Assembly (NCBI RefSeq): GCF_900112825.1
Contig: NZ_FONE01000030.1
Location: forward strand, 1 to 42,981
From: Nitrosomonas sp. Nm166
GTDB taxonomy: Bacteria; Pseudomonadota; Gammaproteobacteria; Burkholderiales; Nitrosomonadaceae
Length of the DNA stretch: 42,981 nt
Reading direction: 5' to 3'
A model generated the notes under the pieces. The model saw only the letters and a list, made by a program, of their open reading frames with translations. It did no database searches and was not told the origin of the DNA. Numbering within the stretch: position 1 is the stretch's first letter; every line of letters starts with the position of its first letter. The position numbers and the translations under genes were made by a program. Below, piece after piece: positions 7,472-17,954 of the stretch.

Positions 7472-8650
7472 ATGAACAGCAATAGCCAAGCATTACTGGC
7501 CCCTAGTCTACTACCGACTATCATCAAACCCAATCAATCTACTGCAAACAGACAAACGCATCATGCCGCATTGATCGCATTATTATTCTTTATTAGCATG
7601 ATGCTGGTTCCGTGGGGAACAGCGCTGGCTGGCGCCACTCCGGCTGTGACAACTCCAGTCAAATGGCATCCAGGTCATTATTACTCATTGATGGAACATG
7701 GAAAAAATTCTTCTTGGTACTTGTCGATGGTATATAGAGAACTTAAAGCAACACCAGCATTGCGTGGCATACAGATTCGCTATTCATGGGCAGAACTAGA
7801 GCCAACTGAAGGTGTATATGATTTCTCGCAGATCGCGAAGCGGCTCTCCGAGCTTAGCGCAATTAACAAACGCCTCATTATCATGTTGGATATGAGGACA
7901 TTTGACCATTTAGAAGAATTTGTACCAGACTACATTAAAACGAGTACCTATGAAGGAGGTGTATTTCTCTATGATAGCGTCATCAAAGACCGCCAAGGAC
8001 ACAACATCAAGCTGTGGAATCCACTAGTACATGATCGACTGGTTGCGCTAATTCGCGAACTGGGAGAACGCTTCAATTCAGACCCCCACTTTGAAGGTAT
8101 CGGTATAACAGAAACCGCTATAGGAGATCCTGTAAAACCATTATCTAGCACCCAAATAAACGGTTATTATGAAAATATGCTGAGTCTACAACAGCAGATG
8201 CGCAATTACTTTCCTAATACCGTGACATTCCAGTTCACCAACTATCCACGGCCGATTCTAGAATCATTTATCGGAAAACTGGAAGAGATGGGAACGGGAT
8301 TGGGTGGACCAGACACTTTCCTGGAAGAACCCGGATTACTCTTCCCCAGAAAGCCACACGGCGTCTATCATTACTATCCTAAACTTTCGGGAATTGTGCC
8401 TCTAACACCTTCGGTAATGTCTGGAAATTATAAAAATACCAGGACCGATGGAAGCGGTTATAAACCCACCGTCTCAGAACTTCTTGCTTTTGCACGGGAT
8501 AAACTGAAAGCCAATTACATCTTTTGGACACGTAACCCAGATTATTATCGCAAAGTATTGGAATTGCTGAACATGAAAGCTCAAAAAACTACACTTTCGG
8601 GTGGATTAGATTCAACTTGCCCCAGCGCCTTTTCCTCATGTGTAGATTAG
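7472..8650 (+). CDS. Secreted TIM-barrel glycoside-hydrolase-like protein under c-di-GMP riboswitch control
   Basis: The 392-residue protein has a long polar N-terminus, a hydrophobic helix at about residues 33-53 and a signal-peptidase-like ALA-GA site, so it is probably exported. The mature part looks like a clan GH-A (beta/alpha)8 barrel. IQIRYSWAELEPTEGVYDFS is the typical first-strand and early-helix pattern of GH5/GH42-like enzymes. GITETAIG in mid-protein is a candidate for the acid/base glutamate strand, but the usual Asn-Glu pair is absent. Two cysteines close the C-terminus (CPSAFSSC). Substrate is unknown; control by c-di-GMP suggests a role with an exopolysaccharide or biofilm matrix (inference). 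The start is fixed by AAGGAGG. Confidence 0.75.
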   Translation: MNSNSQALLAPSLLPTIIKPNQSTANRQTHHAALIALLFFISMMLVPWGTALAGATPAVTTPVKWHPGHYYSLMEHGKNSSWYLSMVYRELKATPALRGIQIRYSWAELEPTEGVYDFSQIAKRLSELSAINKRLIIMLDMRTFDHLEEFVPDYIKTSTYEGGVFLYDSVIKDRQGHNIKLWNPLVHDRLVALIRELGERFNSDPHFEGIGITETAIGDPVKPLSSTQINGYYENMLSLQQQMRNYFPNTVTFQFTNYPRPILESFIGKLEEMGTGLGGPDTFLEEPGLLFPRKPHGVYHYYPKLSGIVPLTPSVMSGNYKNTRTDGSGYKPTVSELLAFARDKLKANYIFWTRNPDYYRKVLELLNMKAQKTTLSGGLDSTCPSAFSSCVD

Positions 8651-8674
8651 CAGTTTCCTGAACAGATTCATTGA

Positions 8675-8708
8675 GTGCAGGTCATACTCTCAAAGTATGA
8701 ACCTGCAC
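8675..8708. terminator. Stem-loop between convergent genes
   Basis: GTGCAGGT-CATACT pairs with AGTATG-A-ACCTGCAC around a 5-nt loop: 8 plus 6 base pairs with one bulged A. It lies between the stop codons of the secreted protein (8650) and glgB (8722), as expected of a two-way terminator. There is no T-run on either side, so intrinsic termination is not certain. Confidence 0.55.
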
Positions 8709-8721
8709 CTCGATCAACCCC

Positions 8722-10932
8722 CTAGCAATTTGTTTCTTTATCTAAATCATGCAAAGAAAAGATAACTCCCGCCAACGGCGGCAAAGTAATCACAATCGAG
8801 TCAGTAAAACTCAGCCATGGTTCTTGCGAAGAAGCAATACACCCTGCATTGCCCATATTGCTGCCGCCGTAATAAGTTGAATCACTGTTAAATATTTCAC
8901 GGTAAACACCACCCACAGGAACGCCCATGCGATAACCGATACGTGGGACCGGTGTAAAGTTGAGAATCACCAATACAAAAGTACCATCTTTAGCACGCCG
9001 CATGTAGCTGATCACGGACTGATCGATATCCTCACAATCGATCCAGCTAAATCCTTCGGCAGAAAAGTCGAGTTGATATAAAGCCGAGATGGATTTATAG
9101 CAACGATTCAGGTCGCGCAAAATCGCCTGTACACCGGCATGTCGTTCTTGCTGCAGCAATGACCAGTCCAGTTCATGATTAACTCGCCATTCCTGCTGCT
9201 GGGCGAATTCATTACCCATAAAATTGAGTTTCTTGCCCGGCCACGTCATTTGATAAACCAATAATAGACGCATATTGGCAAATTTCTGCCAGGTATCACC
9301 GGGCATTTTATTAAATAATGAGCCTTTTCCATGCACCACTTCATCGTGCGAAAAAGGCAAAATAAAGTTTTCGGTATACGCGTAGAGTTGGCTGAAGGTA
9401 AGCAATTGATGATGATAGCGCCGGTAGATAGGATCTTGACGCATATAAGACAAGGTATCATGCATCCAGCCCATATTCCACTTCATCGAAAAACCCAGGC
9501 CACCGACATAGGCCGGGCGCGATACCGCCGGCCATGCGGTGGATTCTTCGGCCAGCGTCAATGTCCCTGGAAATTCCCCATGCACCATTACATTCAGGTC
9601 GCGTAGAAAATCGATCGCCTCGAGATTCTCTCTACCCCCATATTTATTTGGCAGCCATTCGCCTTCCCTGCGAGAGTAGTCCAGGTACAGCATGGAAGCC
9701 ACCGCATCGACCCGCAATCCATCCAGGTGAAATTCAGAAAGCCAGTAATAGGCACTGGACAACAAAAATGATTTCACCTCGTTGCGGCCATAATTAAAAA
9801 TATAAGTACCCCAATCTTGATGAAAACCCAGGCGCGGATCTTCATGTTCATACAAGGCTGTACCATCAAAACGCGCTAACGCGAAGGCATCTTGCGGAAA
9901 ATGTGCAGGTACCCAGTCAAGGATTACACCGATCCCCGCCTGGTGGCAGGCGTCTACAAAAAACCTGAAATCATCGGATGAACCATAGCGGCTGGTAACA
10001 GCAAAATATCCCGTCGTCTGATAACCCCATGATTCATCCAGTGGATGTTCTGAGATGGGCATCAACTCGATATGGGTATATCCCATTTCCAATACATAAG
10101 GCAGCAGATGCTGGGCCAGTTCCCGGTAGGTATAAAAACGCCCATCCGTATGGCGCTTCCATGAGCCAGCATGAATCTCGAGGATATTCAGTGGTGCATG
10201 CAGCCAATCCCAATTTACGCGATTCGTCATCCATGAGGCATCGCGCCAATCATAGACCCTATTAACAGCTGTTAATGCCGCAGTGTTGGGTCGGAGTTCA
10301 AAGCGCTTTCCATAGGGATCGGTCTTAATGAGAATTTCACCGCTATCCCGGTTACGAATTTCAAATTTGTACAGTGAATCAGGCGGCAATTCCGGAATGA
10401 ACAGCTCCCACACGCCACTGCTATGATGCACTGCCATTGGATGAATTCTTCCGTTCCAATGATTGAAATCACCCACTACGCTGACACGCTCCGCGTTGGG
10501 CGCCCATACTGAGAAACGCATGCCGTCAACACCGGCATTGTTGACAGGCTGAGCACCTAGCGTACGATAGGCTTGCCACAACTTGCCTTCATTAAACAAA
10601 TATAAATCGTGAGCAGAAATCTGCAGTGGAAATGCATATGAATCATAAGCTTCATAAACTATATGCTGTAATCCTTTTTTTTCAATGCGTAATCGATACG
10701 GCATATCAGGTAGAGATTTCCCACGCCATTCAAAAACCCCATCCGAATGGATCCGTCTCATTGGCTCAAAACCTGCCGTTGTCCTAATCCATATATTCTC
10801 ATCATATGGACGAAATACGCGCACTACAGCCTGGCCGCGTTCTTTATGCAACCCCAGATAAGCGTAGGGGTCATATAGCTGCGCATTCAGCAGTGCCTGT
10901 TGAAGCAGATTGGTTTTACTTGTAGTAATCAC
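8722..10932 (-). CDS. glgB: 1,4-alpha-glucan branching enzyme
   Basis: GlgB introduces alpha-1,6 branches into glycogen. It has 736 residues, full length for the family. Order: an N-terminal extension, a CBM48 beta-sandwich (about 115-220, [13 protein letters not shown]), the GH13 barrel and a C-terminal beta domain. Catalytic residues fall where expected: nucleophile D409 in GLRVDAVAS, acid/base E462 in TLAEESTAW and D530 in FSHDEVVHG, each four positions beyond the E. coli numbers. The start is GTG at 10932; no ATG lies near and no strong ribosome-binding site is visible. It is transcribed divergently from glgC across a 136-bp gap. Confidence 0.97.
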   Translation of the reverse strand: MITTSKTNLLQQALLNAQLYDPYAYLGLHKERGQAVVRVFRPYDENIWIRTTAGFEPMRRIHSDGVFEWRGKSLPDMPYRLRIEKKGLQHIVYEAYDSYAFPLQISAHDLYLFNEGKLWQAYRTLGAQPVNNAGVDGMRFSVWAPNAERVSVVGDFNHWNGRIHPMAVHHSSGVWELFIPELPPDSLYKFEIRNRDSGEILIKTDPYGKRFELRPNTAALTAVNRVYDWRDASWMTNRVNWDWLHAPLNILEIHAGSWKRHTDGRFYTYRELAQHLLPYVLEMGYTHIELMPISEHPLDESWGYQTTGYFAVTSRYGSSDDFRFFVDACHQAGIGVILDWVPAHFPQDAFALARFDGTALYEHEDPRLGFHQDWGTYIFNYGRNEVKSFLLSSAYYWLSEFHLDGLRVDAVASMLYLDYSRREGEWLPNKYGGRENLEAIDFLRDLNVMVHGEFPGTLTLAEESTAWPAVSRPAYVGGLGFSMKWNMGWMHDTLSYMRQDPIYRRYHHQLLTFSQLYAYTENFILPFSHDEVVHGKGSLFNKMPGDTWQKFANMRLLLVYQMTWPGKKLNFMGNEFAQQQEWRVNHELDWSLLQQERHAGVQAILRDLNRCYKSISALYQLDFSAEGFSWIDCEDIDQSVISYMRRAKDGTFVLVILNFTPVPRIGYRMGVPVGGVYREIFNSDSTYYGGSNMGNAGCIASSQEPWLSFTDSIVITLPPLAGVIFSLHDLDKETNC

Positions 10933-11068
10933 ATTTATAAACTGGCTAGCTTGATTAATGAATTATAGCTTGTCTAATTTTTGACAAATGACAATTAAAC
11001 TAAAAGTACGTAAGAAATGCCATAATGCGATAACATATTGACGACACGAATCATGAAGGCATATCGCT
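10933..11068. promoter_or_regulatory. Divergent glgB-glgC promoter region
   Basis: This 136-bp AT-rich gap must hold promoters for both glgB (leftward) and the glgC operon (rightward). A TTGACA at 10981-10986 is a possible -35 box for glgC, but no good -10 stands at 16-18 bp, so I do not assign exact promoters. Confidence 0.4.
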
Positions 11069-12391
11069 ATGGATAATAAAATCAGTACATTGGAAAGTGA
11101 ATTCGGAGCACAGTATACAAGCAGCATACGTTTCCACAGCAACCTTTCGAACGATACCATCGCGCTGGTACTGGCGGGCGGGCGTGGCAGCCGTTTACAT
11201 CAACTGACGGATTGGCGCGCAAAACCGGCAGTTCCTTTTGGTGGAAAATTCCGCATTATTGATTTTCCACTTTCCAATTGCGTCAATTCAGGCGTCCGGC
11301 GTATCGGTGTGGTCACGCAATACAAGGCGCAGAGCCTGATTCGCCATATTCAGCATGGCTGGAGCTTTCTGGATGGCCGCTTTAAAGAGTTTGTCGAACT
11401 GCTGCCAGCCCAGCAACGAACCGCCGAAGAAACATGGTATCAGGGCACAGCCGACGCGGTATTCCAGAATATCGATATCCTGCAACGCCATGATGCAAGA
11501 TATGTATTGGTACTGGGCGGCGATCACATTTACAAGATGGATTACAGCAAATTGCTGTCCGAGCATATCGAAAAAGCAGCGGACGTAACGGTAGCCTGTC
11601 TTGAAATTCCAGTGCAGGAAGCCAGTTCTTTTGGCGTAATGGGCGTCAATGATGCATGGCAAGTAACCAGTTTTACCGAAAAACCGGCTAATCCGCCACC
11701 CATACCCGGTCGACCGGATACAGCATTGGTAAGCATGGGAATTTATGTGTTTAATGCAGCATTTCTCTATCAGCAACTCATTCGTGACCATCAAGCAACT
11801 GATTCAGCACATGATTTTGGAAAAGATCTGATTCCGTATCTGGTGCCTCGCTATCGCGTATTTGCACACCGGTTCCAGAACAGCTGTGTCAATATGATGG
11901 CATCAGGAATACCGTATTGGCGTGACGTGGGAACACTCGACGCCTACTGGGAAGCTAATATTGATCTTACAACTATCACGCCACAACTCAATCTGTACGA
12001 TGAGAACTGGCCGATCTGGACGCATCAGGAACAATTACCTCCCGCTAAATTTGTTTTTGATGATGATGACCGCCGGGGTCAGGCATTGGATTCATCCGTA
12101 TCGGGAGGCTGTATTATCAGCGGTGCAGCAGTTCGCCGTTCCTTGCTGTTTTCCAATGTAAAAGTTCGCAGCTATAGTAATGTGGAGGATTCCGTCATAT
12201 TACCCAATGTCGAGATTGGCCGAAATGCGCGCTTGCGACGGGTAATCGTGGAAAAGCAATGCATTATTCCTGAAGGCTTGGTGGTTGGGTATGATTCAGA
12301 AGCGGATCGCGAACGATTCTACGTAACACAGAAAGGCGTTACCTTAATTACACCAGAAATGCTAGGGCAACATATCCATAAAGTATGTTAA
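11069..12391 (+). CDS. glgC: Glucose-1-phosphate adenylyltransferase (ADP-glucose pyrophosphorylase)
   Basis: GlgC makes ADP-glucose from ATP and glucose-1-phosphate, the committed step of bacterial glycogen synthesis. It has 440 residues. The nucleotide-binding stretch [20 protein letters not shown], the regulatory/active region [20 protein letters not shown], metal-binding [11 protein letters not shown] and the sugar-phosphate lysine in [13 protein letters not shown] are all intact. The C-terminal left-handed beta-helix is present. It opens a run of five genes on the plus strand (glgC, two GH57, pgi, glgA) with small gaps. Confidence 0.97.
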   Translation: MDNKISTLESEFGAQYTSSIRFHSNLSNDTIALVLAGGRGSRLHQLTDWRAKPAVPFGGKFRIIDFPLSNCVNSGVRRIGVVTQYKAQSLIRHIQHGWSFLDGRFKEFVELLPAQQRTAEETWYQGTADAVFQNIDILQRHDARYVLVLGGDHIYKMDYSKLLSEHIEKAADVTVACLEIPVQEASSFGVMGVNDAWQVTSFTEKPANPPPIPGRPDTALVSMGIYVFNAAFLYQQLIRDHQATDSAHDFGKDLIPYLVPRYRVFAHRFQNSCVNMMASGIPYWRDVGTLDAYWEANIDLTTITPQLNLYDENWPIWTHQEQLPPAKFVFDDDDRRGQALDSSVSGGCIISGAAVRRSLLFSNVKVRSYSNVEDSVILPNVEIGRNARLRRVIVEKQCIIPEGLVVGYDSEADRERFYVTQKGVTLITPEMLGQHIHKVC

Positions 12392-12416
12392 CTGTTTATA
12401 AGTATTATCATTTTAA

Positions 12417-14120
12417 ATGAAGCAATTAAATCTTGTTCTATTGTGGCACATGCATCAGCCAGATTACCGCGATTATATTACCAACGAATTCGTATTACCG
12501 TGGGTATATCTGCACGCCATCAAGGATTATACCGATATGGCTTATCATCTGGAAACGCATCCACAGACTAAGGCGGTTATTAATTTTGTACCGATATTGC
12601 TCGATCAGTTGGAAGATTTCACCGAACAATTCGCCACTGGGCAGATACGTAACCCTTTGCTGCGTCTATTAGCCACACCCGAACTTGAACGTATCACCAT
12701 CCAGGATCGCCTCTATATATTCGACAGTTGTTTTCTCAGCAATCATGACACGATGCTGCGACCCTATCCAACCTATAAACGGCTGCACGAACTGTATCAA
12801 ATCTTCAATAAGCGCAGTGAAAGTGAGTTAACTTACATCTCCGGACAGTATTTATCCGATTTGCTAGTATGGTATCACTTGGCATGGATGGGTGAGAGTG
12901 TGCGCCGCAACAATGAATTCGTCATGAGATTGATGGCCCAAAGCAGGGGATTTAGCTATGCGGATCGATTACAACTGTTCAATCTGATTGGAGACCTGAT
13001 CCAGAAACTGATTGCACGCTATCGTAAACTCGCTGAGTCAGGTCAAATTGAGCTATCCACAACCCCACACTATCATCCGCTAGCGCCACTGTTAATTGAT
13101 TTTTCTTCCGCCCGGGATAGCCAACCCGATATTACTTTACCAGAATATCCTCTGTATCCAGGCGGACGTAGCCGTGCCACATTTCAGTTGTCTTCGGCGG
13201 TCACCAGTCATACGCAACGTTTTAATGAAAAACCCGCTGGTATCTGGCCCGCTGAAGGCGCTCTATCGACAGCGTTATTAAAAATCATGGCAGAGCAAAA
13301 TTGTCAATGGAGCGCCAGCGGTGAAGGTGTGCTGGCCAGCAGTTTACGTGCTTCCTACCCGGACGAATCATTGCCTGATCGCAACCATTACTTATATCGC
13401 CCCTACCGTGTCGCTGGAGAAGCAGAGCGAGTCATCTGTTTTTTCCGTGATGATCAATTGTCCGATTTGATTGGTTTTGAATATGCCAAATGGTTTGGGC
13501 GTGATGCAGCGGAAAACTTCATCCAATCTCTGGAACGCATCTATCACAGTACGCCTGCTGAGGAAAGTCCGATTGTCAGCGTCATCCTGGATGGAGAAAA
13601 TGCCTGGGAATCTTACCCATACAATGCTTTTTATTTCTTTAACGATCTTTACAGCCTACTCGACAATCATCCATTTATTCGTACCACAACTTATCGTGAC
13701 TATATCGCCAACCCTGAAAATGTGGATAATATCGCAACCTTACCCAAACTGGCAGCCGGTAGCTGGGTATATGGAACATTTTCTACCTGGATTGGTGATA
13801 AGGAAAAGAACTCTGCCTGGGATATGTTATGCGCTGCCAAATATAGTTTTGACCGCGTCATCCAAAGCGATCGGTTAACCGATGAAGAAAAAATCGAAGC
13901 CAGCCGGCAACTGGCATCCTGTGAAAGTTCCGATTGGTTCTGGTGGTTTGGTGATTACAATCCCGCTCATTCAGTAACAAGTTTTGATCAACTGTTCAGA
14001 CAAAACCTGATGAATCTCTATCGTTTGCTAAAATTGCCGATACCACCAGCAGTACTTGAACCCATTAGCAAAGGTAGTGGGCATACTGAAGAAAGCGGCA
14101 CCATGCGGAGGTCTTCATGA
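12417..14120 (+). CDS. GH57 family alpha-glucan hydrolase (amylase type)
   Basis: The 567-residue protein belongs to glycoside hydrolase family 57. The N-terminal LVLLWHMHQPDYRD is family motif 1. The retaining nucleophile is E280 in IWPAEGALS and the acid/base is D392 in ILDGENAWE. GH57 enzymes include alpha-amylases, branching enzymes and amylopullulanases; this length and the DGENAWE motif fit the alpha-amylase-like subgroup often found beside glgC and glgA in proteobacteria. It probably trims or remodels glycogen or maltodextrin in the cytoplasm, since no signal peptide is seen. It starts 25 bp after glgC. Confidence 0.88.
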   Translation: MKQLNLVLLWHMHQPDYRDYITNEFVLPWVYLHAIKDYTDMAYHLETHPQTKAVINFVPILLDQLEDFTEQFATGQIRNPLLRLLATPELERITIQDRLYIFDSCFLSNHDTMLRPYPTYKRLHELYQIFNKRSESELTYISGQYLSDLLVWYHLAWMGESVRRNNEFVMRLMAQSRGFSYADRLQLFNLIGDLIQKLIARYRKLAESGQIELSTTPHYHPLAPLLIDFSSARDSQPDITLPEYPLYPGGRSRATFQLSSAVTSHTQRFNEKPAGIWPAEGALSTALLKIMAEQNCQWSASGEGVLASSLRASYPDESLPDRNHYLYRPYRVAGEAERVICFFRDDQLSDLIGFEYAKWFGRDAAENFIQSLERIYHSTPAEESPIVSVILDGENAWESYPYNAFYFFNDLYSLLDNHPFIRTTTYRDYIANPENVDNIATLPKLAAGSWVYGTFSTWIGDKEKNSAWDMLCAAKYSFDRVIQSDRLTDEEKIEASRQLASCESSDWFWWFGDYNPAHSVTSFDQLFRQNLMNLYRLLKLPIPPAVLEPISKGSGHTEESGTMRRSS

Positions 14121-14209
14121 GTATCTGATTGATTTCAGGCTACACTAGCAGCATTTATAACTGGTTTCAGTTGCCCAGCTTCTTAAAACAATTACACCGG
14201 AATCATTAA

Positions 14210-16222
14210 ATGTCAAAACGTGTATCGCTACTTTTTGGTGTCCATGCACATCAACCCGTCGGAAATTTCCCTCATGTGCTCACTGATGCGCACCTGCGTT
14301 GTTACCAACCCTTCCTGCAAGTGCTGTATCGCTATCCGGACTTTCGCTTCGCCGTACACTTCTCTGGCTGGCTGCTTGATTACCTGATGCAGCATTTCCC
14401 TGAAGATATGGCGTTACTGCATGAAATGGTAATGCGAAAACAAGTAGAACTATTCGGTGCGGGAGATACTGAGCCGGTCTTGGCGGCTATTCCAAACCGT
14501 GATCGTATCGGACAGATCGAGACTTTTTCCAGCAAACTTGCAGCAAGGCTAGGGCAACGTCCGCAAGGCGCATGGCTAACTGAACGCGTATGGGAGTCAA
14601 CGGTCGTTCCGGCGCTCGCAGATTGCGGCATCCGTTATGTGATCGTGGATGACTACCATTTTCTCTGCGCTGGAAAAACTTATGCGGAATTAAATGGTTA
14701 TTTCACTACTGAAGAAGATACTCGTAAGCTTGACTTATTCCCCATTTCAGAATCCTTGCGCTATAAAATTCCATTTTACCCGGTTGAGGAAACCATTGCC
14801 TATCTGGAATCATTGGCAGATCATTCACTCAATAACAGCGTTGCAGCAATTTATTTTGATGACATTGAGAAATTTGGAATCTGGCCGGAAACTTATCAAT
14901 GGGTATACGAGAAGGGCTGGCTGGAGCGTTTTATTCAAAGCGTATTAGGCTCAACAAAAATTTGTACCCAACACTACAATGAGTATCACGCCTGTGAAAA
15001 AACGCGAGGTGTTATCTACTTACCGACAGTATCCTACATTGAAATGAACGAGTGGACGCTGCCTGCCCAATCTGCCAATAGCTATGCAGATTTGGTCCGA
15101 CAGGCCAAAACCGATGGCTGGTATGAACCTAAAAAAGCATTCTTACGCGGCGGCATCTGGAAAAATTTCTTTTCCTGCTACCCAGAATCCAACTGGATGC
15201 ATAAGCGCATGTTAGGACTCTCGGCACGGTTAAATTCGCTGTCGGAAAAACAACGAACAGAACTTATGCAGCAAAAACTCTATGAATCCCAGGCCAATGA
15301 TGCTTATTGGCATGGCCTGTTTGGTGGCTTGTATCTTCCTCATTTGCGACGTGCAGTTTACAATGGCCTGGTCGAACTGGAGGCATTACTGGATGCTTGT
15401 ATGCCGCGCCCTGCGCTCTTTACCGAAGATACTGATCTGGATGGCGTAACAGAAACTTATCTGCAAAACGGCATTCTCCAGGCAGTGGTGAAGCTGGATA
15501 GCTTCGCCAGTATTTGTGAATTGGATGCCTATCGACTGAAGCATAACTTCGGCGATACATTGCGCAGTCAGGTCGAGTACTATCACCAGAAAATTCAGCC
15601 AGGCGAGCATTCTTCATCTAACCATGCCGTGAATGGCATTGCTTCGGCGCACGACAGAATCAGCTATAAGCATGAAATTACTGCGGTAGATATGGTAGCG
15701 GACGATCATCCCCGTAGTCTGTTTGTAGATTGTCTGGACGATATGTATATCGCCTATCAGTCTGCTTCAGTACCTGAACACAGTCGCTTTGAATCCGAAA
15801 ATACCGAGCATCCCATCCATAAGCACATCATGCTAAACAATAATCAGCTTCAAGTAACCTATCATTTTGGCGCTAAAATGGCCCAGGTGATGTTCAGTAC
15901 CGAAATCAATCTCGCCATGCCAAGCTGTGACGGTGCTGGTGGGCGTTATATCTATCAGGGAGAAATTCCTGGCGGCTTTGGTCAATTGGTTGATCTAGCG
16001 GATCTAACTGAAATAACACTGGAAGATGATACATTGGATGGCAATGTCGTGTTGAAAGCTTCCTCTCCCGTGACCTTTGTTGCACATCCGCATTTTTCGG
16101 TATCTCAATCTGAGAGCGGGTTTGAGAAAATCATGCAGGCGGTCATATTGCTATTGAAGTGGCCGATAACGACGCCAGAACTGGTCATCACGCTGGAGAT
16201 CAATCCACGGATACATCAGTAA
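14210..16222 (+). CDS. GH57 4-alpha-glucanotransferase-like enzyme (DUF1925/DUF1926 architecture)
   Basis: The 670-residue protein is a second, different GH57 member. Motif 1 is LLFGVHAHQPVGNF, the nucleophile is E125 in WLTERVWES and the acid is D217 in YFDDIEKFGIWPE. The spacing closely resembles Thermococcus litoralis 4-alpha-glucanotransferase (E123, D214). The large C-terminal beta-rich part (about 390-670) corresponds to the DUF1925/DUF1926 regions of that enzyme. It probably transfers maltosyl chains between glucans; alpha-amylase activity cannot be excluded. No signal peptide. It lies 89 bp after the first GH57 gene. Confidence 0.87.
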   Translation: MSKRVSLLFGVHAHQPVGNFPHVLTDAHLRCYQPFLQVLYRYPDFRFAVHFSGWLLDYLMQHFPEDMALLHEMVMRKQVELFGAGDTEPVLAAIPNRDRIGQIETFSSKLAARLGQRPQGAWLTERVWESTVVPALADCGIRYVIVDDYHFLCAGKTYAELNGYFTTEEDTRKLDLFPISESLRYKIPFYPVEETIAYLESLADHSLNNSVAAIYFDDIEKFGIWPETYQWVYEKGWLERFIQSVLGSTKICTQHYNEYHACEKTRGVIYLPTVSYIEMNEWTLPAQSANSYADLVRQAKTDGWYEPKKAFLRGGIWKNFFSCYPESNWMHKRMLGLSARLNSLSEKQRTELMQQKLYESQANDAYWHGLFGGLYLPHLRRAVYNGLVELEALLDACMPRPALFTEDTDLDGVTETYLQNGILQAVVKLDSFASICELDAYRLKHNFGDTLRSQVEYYHQKIQPGEHSSSNHAVNGIASAHDRISYKHEITAVDMVADDHPRSLFVDCLDDMYIAYQSASVPEHSRFESENTEHPIHKHIMLNNNQLQVTYHFGAKMAQVMFSTEINLAMPSCDGAGGRYIYQGEIPGGFGQLVDLADLTEITLEDDTLDGNVVLKASSPVTFVAHPHFSVSQSESGFEKIMQAVILLLKWPITTPELVITLEINPRIHQ

Positions 16223-16308
16223 GCAATTGATCCAATAAGATCAGCACGCTTTGAAAATCAGCTGGTACTATACTCTGAAAGATTCACTCAGTAATTAAAA
16301 TAAATCAT

Positions 16309-17943
16309 ATGCCATCTCTTACTCAATCATCGGCCTGGCTTGCTTTGCAGGCTCATCAATCCATTATGGCGCAACATCATCTGCGCGATTTATTTCAAGA
16401 AAATCCACAGAGATTTGAAGAGTTTTCTCTTCTTTTCAACGACATTCTGATGGATTATTCGAAACAACCCATCAATGGTGAAACAGTCAGCTTACTGATC
16501 GAACTGGCCCACCAGCAAAAACTGGAAAACTGGATTGCCCGCATGTTTTCAGGAGAAAAGGTTAATATCACTGAACATCGGGCAGCACTACATATTGCAT
16601 TACGCGGCGATCATCCAGTTCATGTGGATAACATGGATGTGATGCCTGACGTCAAGCGCGTGCTGAAACAAATGGAGCGCTTCTCAATCGCTATACAAAG
16701 TGGGGCGCATAGGGGCTATTCGGGCAAAATCTTTACCGATATCGTTAATATCGGCATCGGCGGCTCAGATCTCGGGCCAGTCATGGTAACCGAAGCACTG
16801 AAGCCTTATGGTATAGAAGGTATCACGCCGCACTTTATTTCTAACATTGATGGAGCGCAACTGGCTGAAACCTTGCAGTCTCTGGATCCTGCCACGACAT
16901 TGTTTGTGATCGCATCGAAAACGTTCACCACTCAGGAAACGCTCGCCAATGCCCATTCGGCACGGGAATGGTTTCTGTCTCACGGCGGCAGCCAAAAAGA
17001 TATCGCGCATCATTTTGTCGCCGTATCCACCAATCGCTCCGCCGTGCAGAAATTCGGCATCAATCCGGACAACATGTTTGAGTTCTGGGATTGGGTGGGT
17101 GGACGCTATTCACTTTGGTCGGCGATCGGCCTGCCAATTGCTTTGGCAATCGGCATAGATAATTTTTACGCATTGCTGACAGGCGCTCGGGAAATGGATC
17201 AGCATTTCGTCACTACACCATTAGAAAAAAACTTGCCCGTTATGCTGGGTTTGATTGGTATCTGGCAGATCAATTTTTTCGGTATATCATCCCATGCGGT
17301 ACTGCCATATGATCAGTCCATGCACCGTTTCCCTGCCTATCTACAACAGCTGGAAATGGAAAGTAATGGCAAACGCATCACCCGTAACGGTAAGGCGGTC
17401 GATTATGCAACGGGTGCAGTCGTGTGGGGAGAACCGGGCACCAACGGTCAACATGCTTTCTACCAGTTATTGCATCAGGGAACACAAACCGTTGCAGCTG
17501 ATTTCCTGGCTCCCTGTCAAACCCACTATCCGGTCGGCAATCATCACCGTATGTTACTGGCAAATTTCTTCGCCCAGACTGAAGCCTTGATGAGCGGTAA
17601 GAATGCGTATGAAGTGCGTGCTGAACTCAAATTGCAAGGCATGGATGCTGAATCAATGGAACACCTACTGCCACATAAAATTTTTCCAGGAAACCGTCCC
17701 ACCACTTCTATTCTGTTCAAGAAGCTGGATCCTAAAACATTGGGCTCACTTATTGCCCTGTACGAACATAAAGTTTTTGTACAAAGCGTCATCTGGAATA
17801 TCAATCCGTTTGATCAATGGGGCGTGGAACTTGGTAAGCAGCTTGCCGGAAGAATTCTGACTGAACTGGAACAGGATGTCGCAGTAACTTCTCATGATGC
17901 GTCAACCAATGGGCTGATCAATTATTTCAAGGCTAATCAATAA
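16309..17943 (+). CDS. pgi: Glucose-6-phosphate isomerase
   Basis: Pgi interconverts fructose-6-phosphate and glucose-6-phosphate and so supplies the glycogen branch from gluconeogenesis. It has 544 residues, normal length. Signatures are visible: the phosphate-binding [13 protein letters not shown], the PGI signature [16 protein letters not shown], the catalytic glutamate region [11 protein letters not shown], the histidine in [16 protein letters not shown] and the lysine in [12 protein letters not shown]. Its place between a GH57 gene and glgA (11 bp upstream) ties it to storage-glucan synthesis. Confidence 0.98.
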   Translation: MPSLTQSSAWLALQAHQSIMAQHHLRDLFQENPQRFEEFSLLFNDILMDYSKQPINGETVSLLIELAHQQKLENWIARMFSGEKVNITEHRAALHIALRGDHPVHVDNMDVMPDVKRVLKQMERFSIAIQSGAHRGYSGKIFTDIVNIGIGGSDLGPVMVTEALKPYGIEGITPHFISNIDGAQLAETLQSLDPATTLFVIASKTFTTQETLANAHSAREWFLSHGGSQKDIAHHFVAVSTNRSAVQKFGINPDNMFEFWDWVGGRYSLWSAIGLPIALAIGIDNFYALLTGAREMDQHFVTTPLEKNLPVMLGLIGIWQINFFGISSHAVLPYDQSMHRFPAYLQQLEMESNGKRITRNGKAVDYATGAVVWGEPGTNGQHAFYQLLHQGTQTVAADFLAPCQTHYPVGNHHRMLLANFFAQTEALMSGKNAYEVRAELKLQGMDAESMEHLLPHKIFPGNRPTTSILFKKLDPKTLGSLIALYEHKVFVQSVIWNINPFDQWGVELGKQLAGRILTELEQDVAVTSHDASTNGLINYFKANQ

Positions 17944-17954
17944 TAACGCCAACT

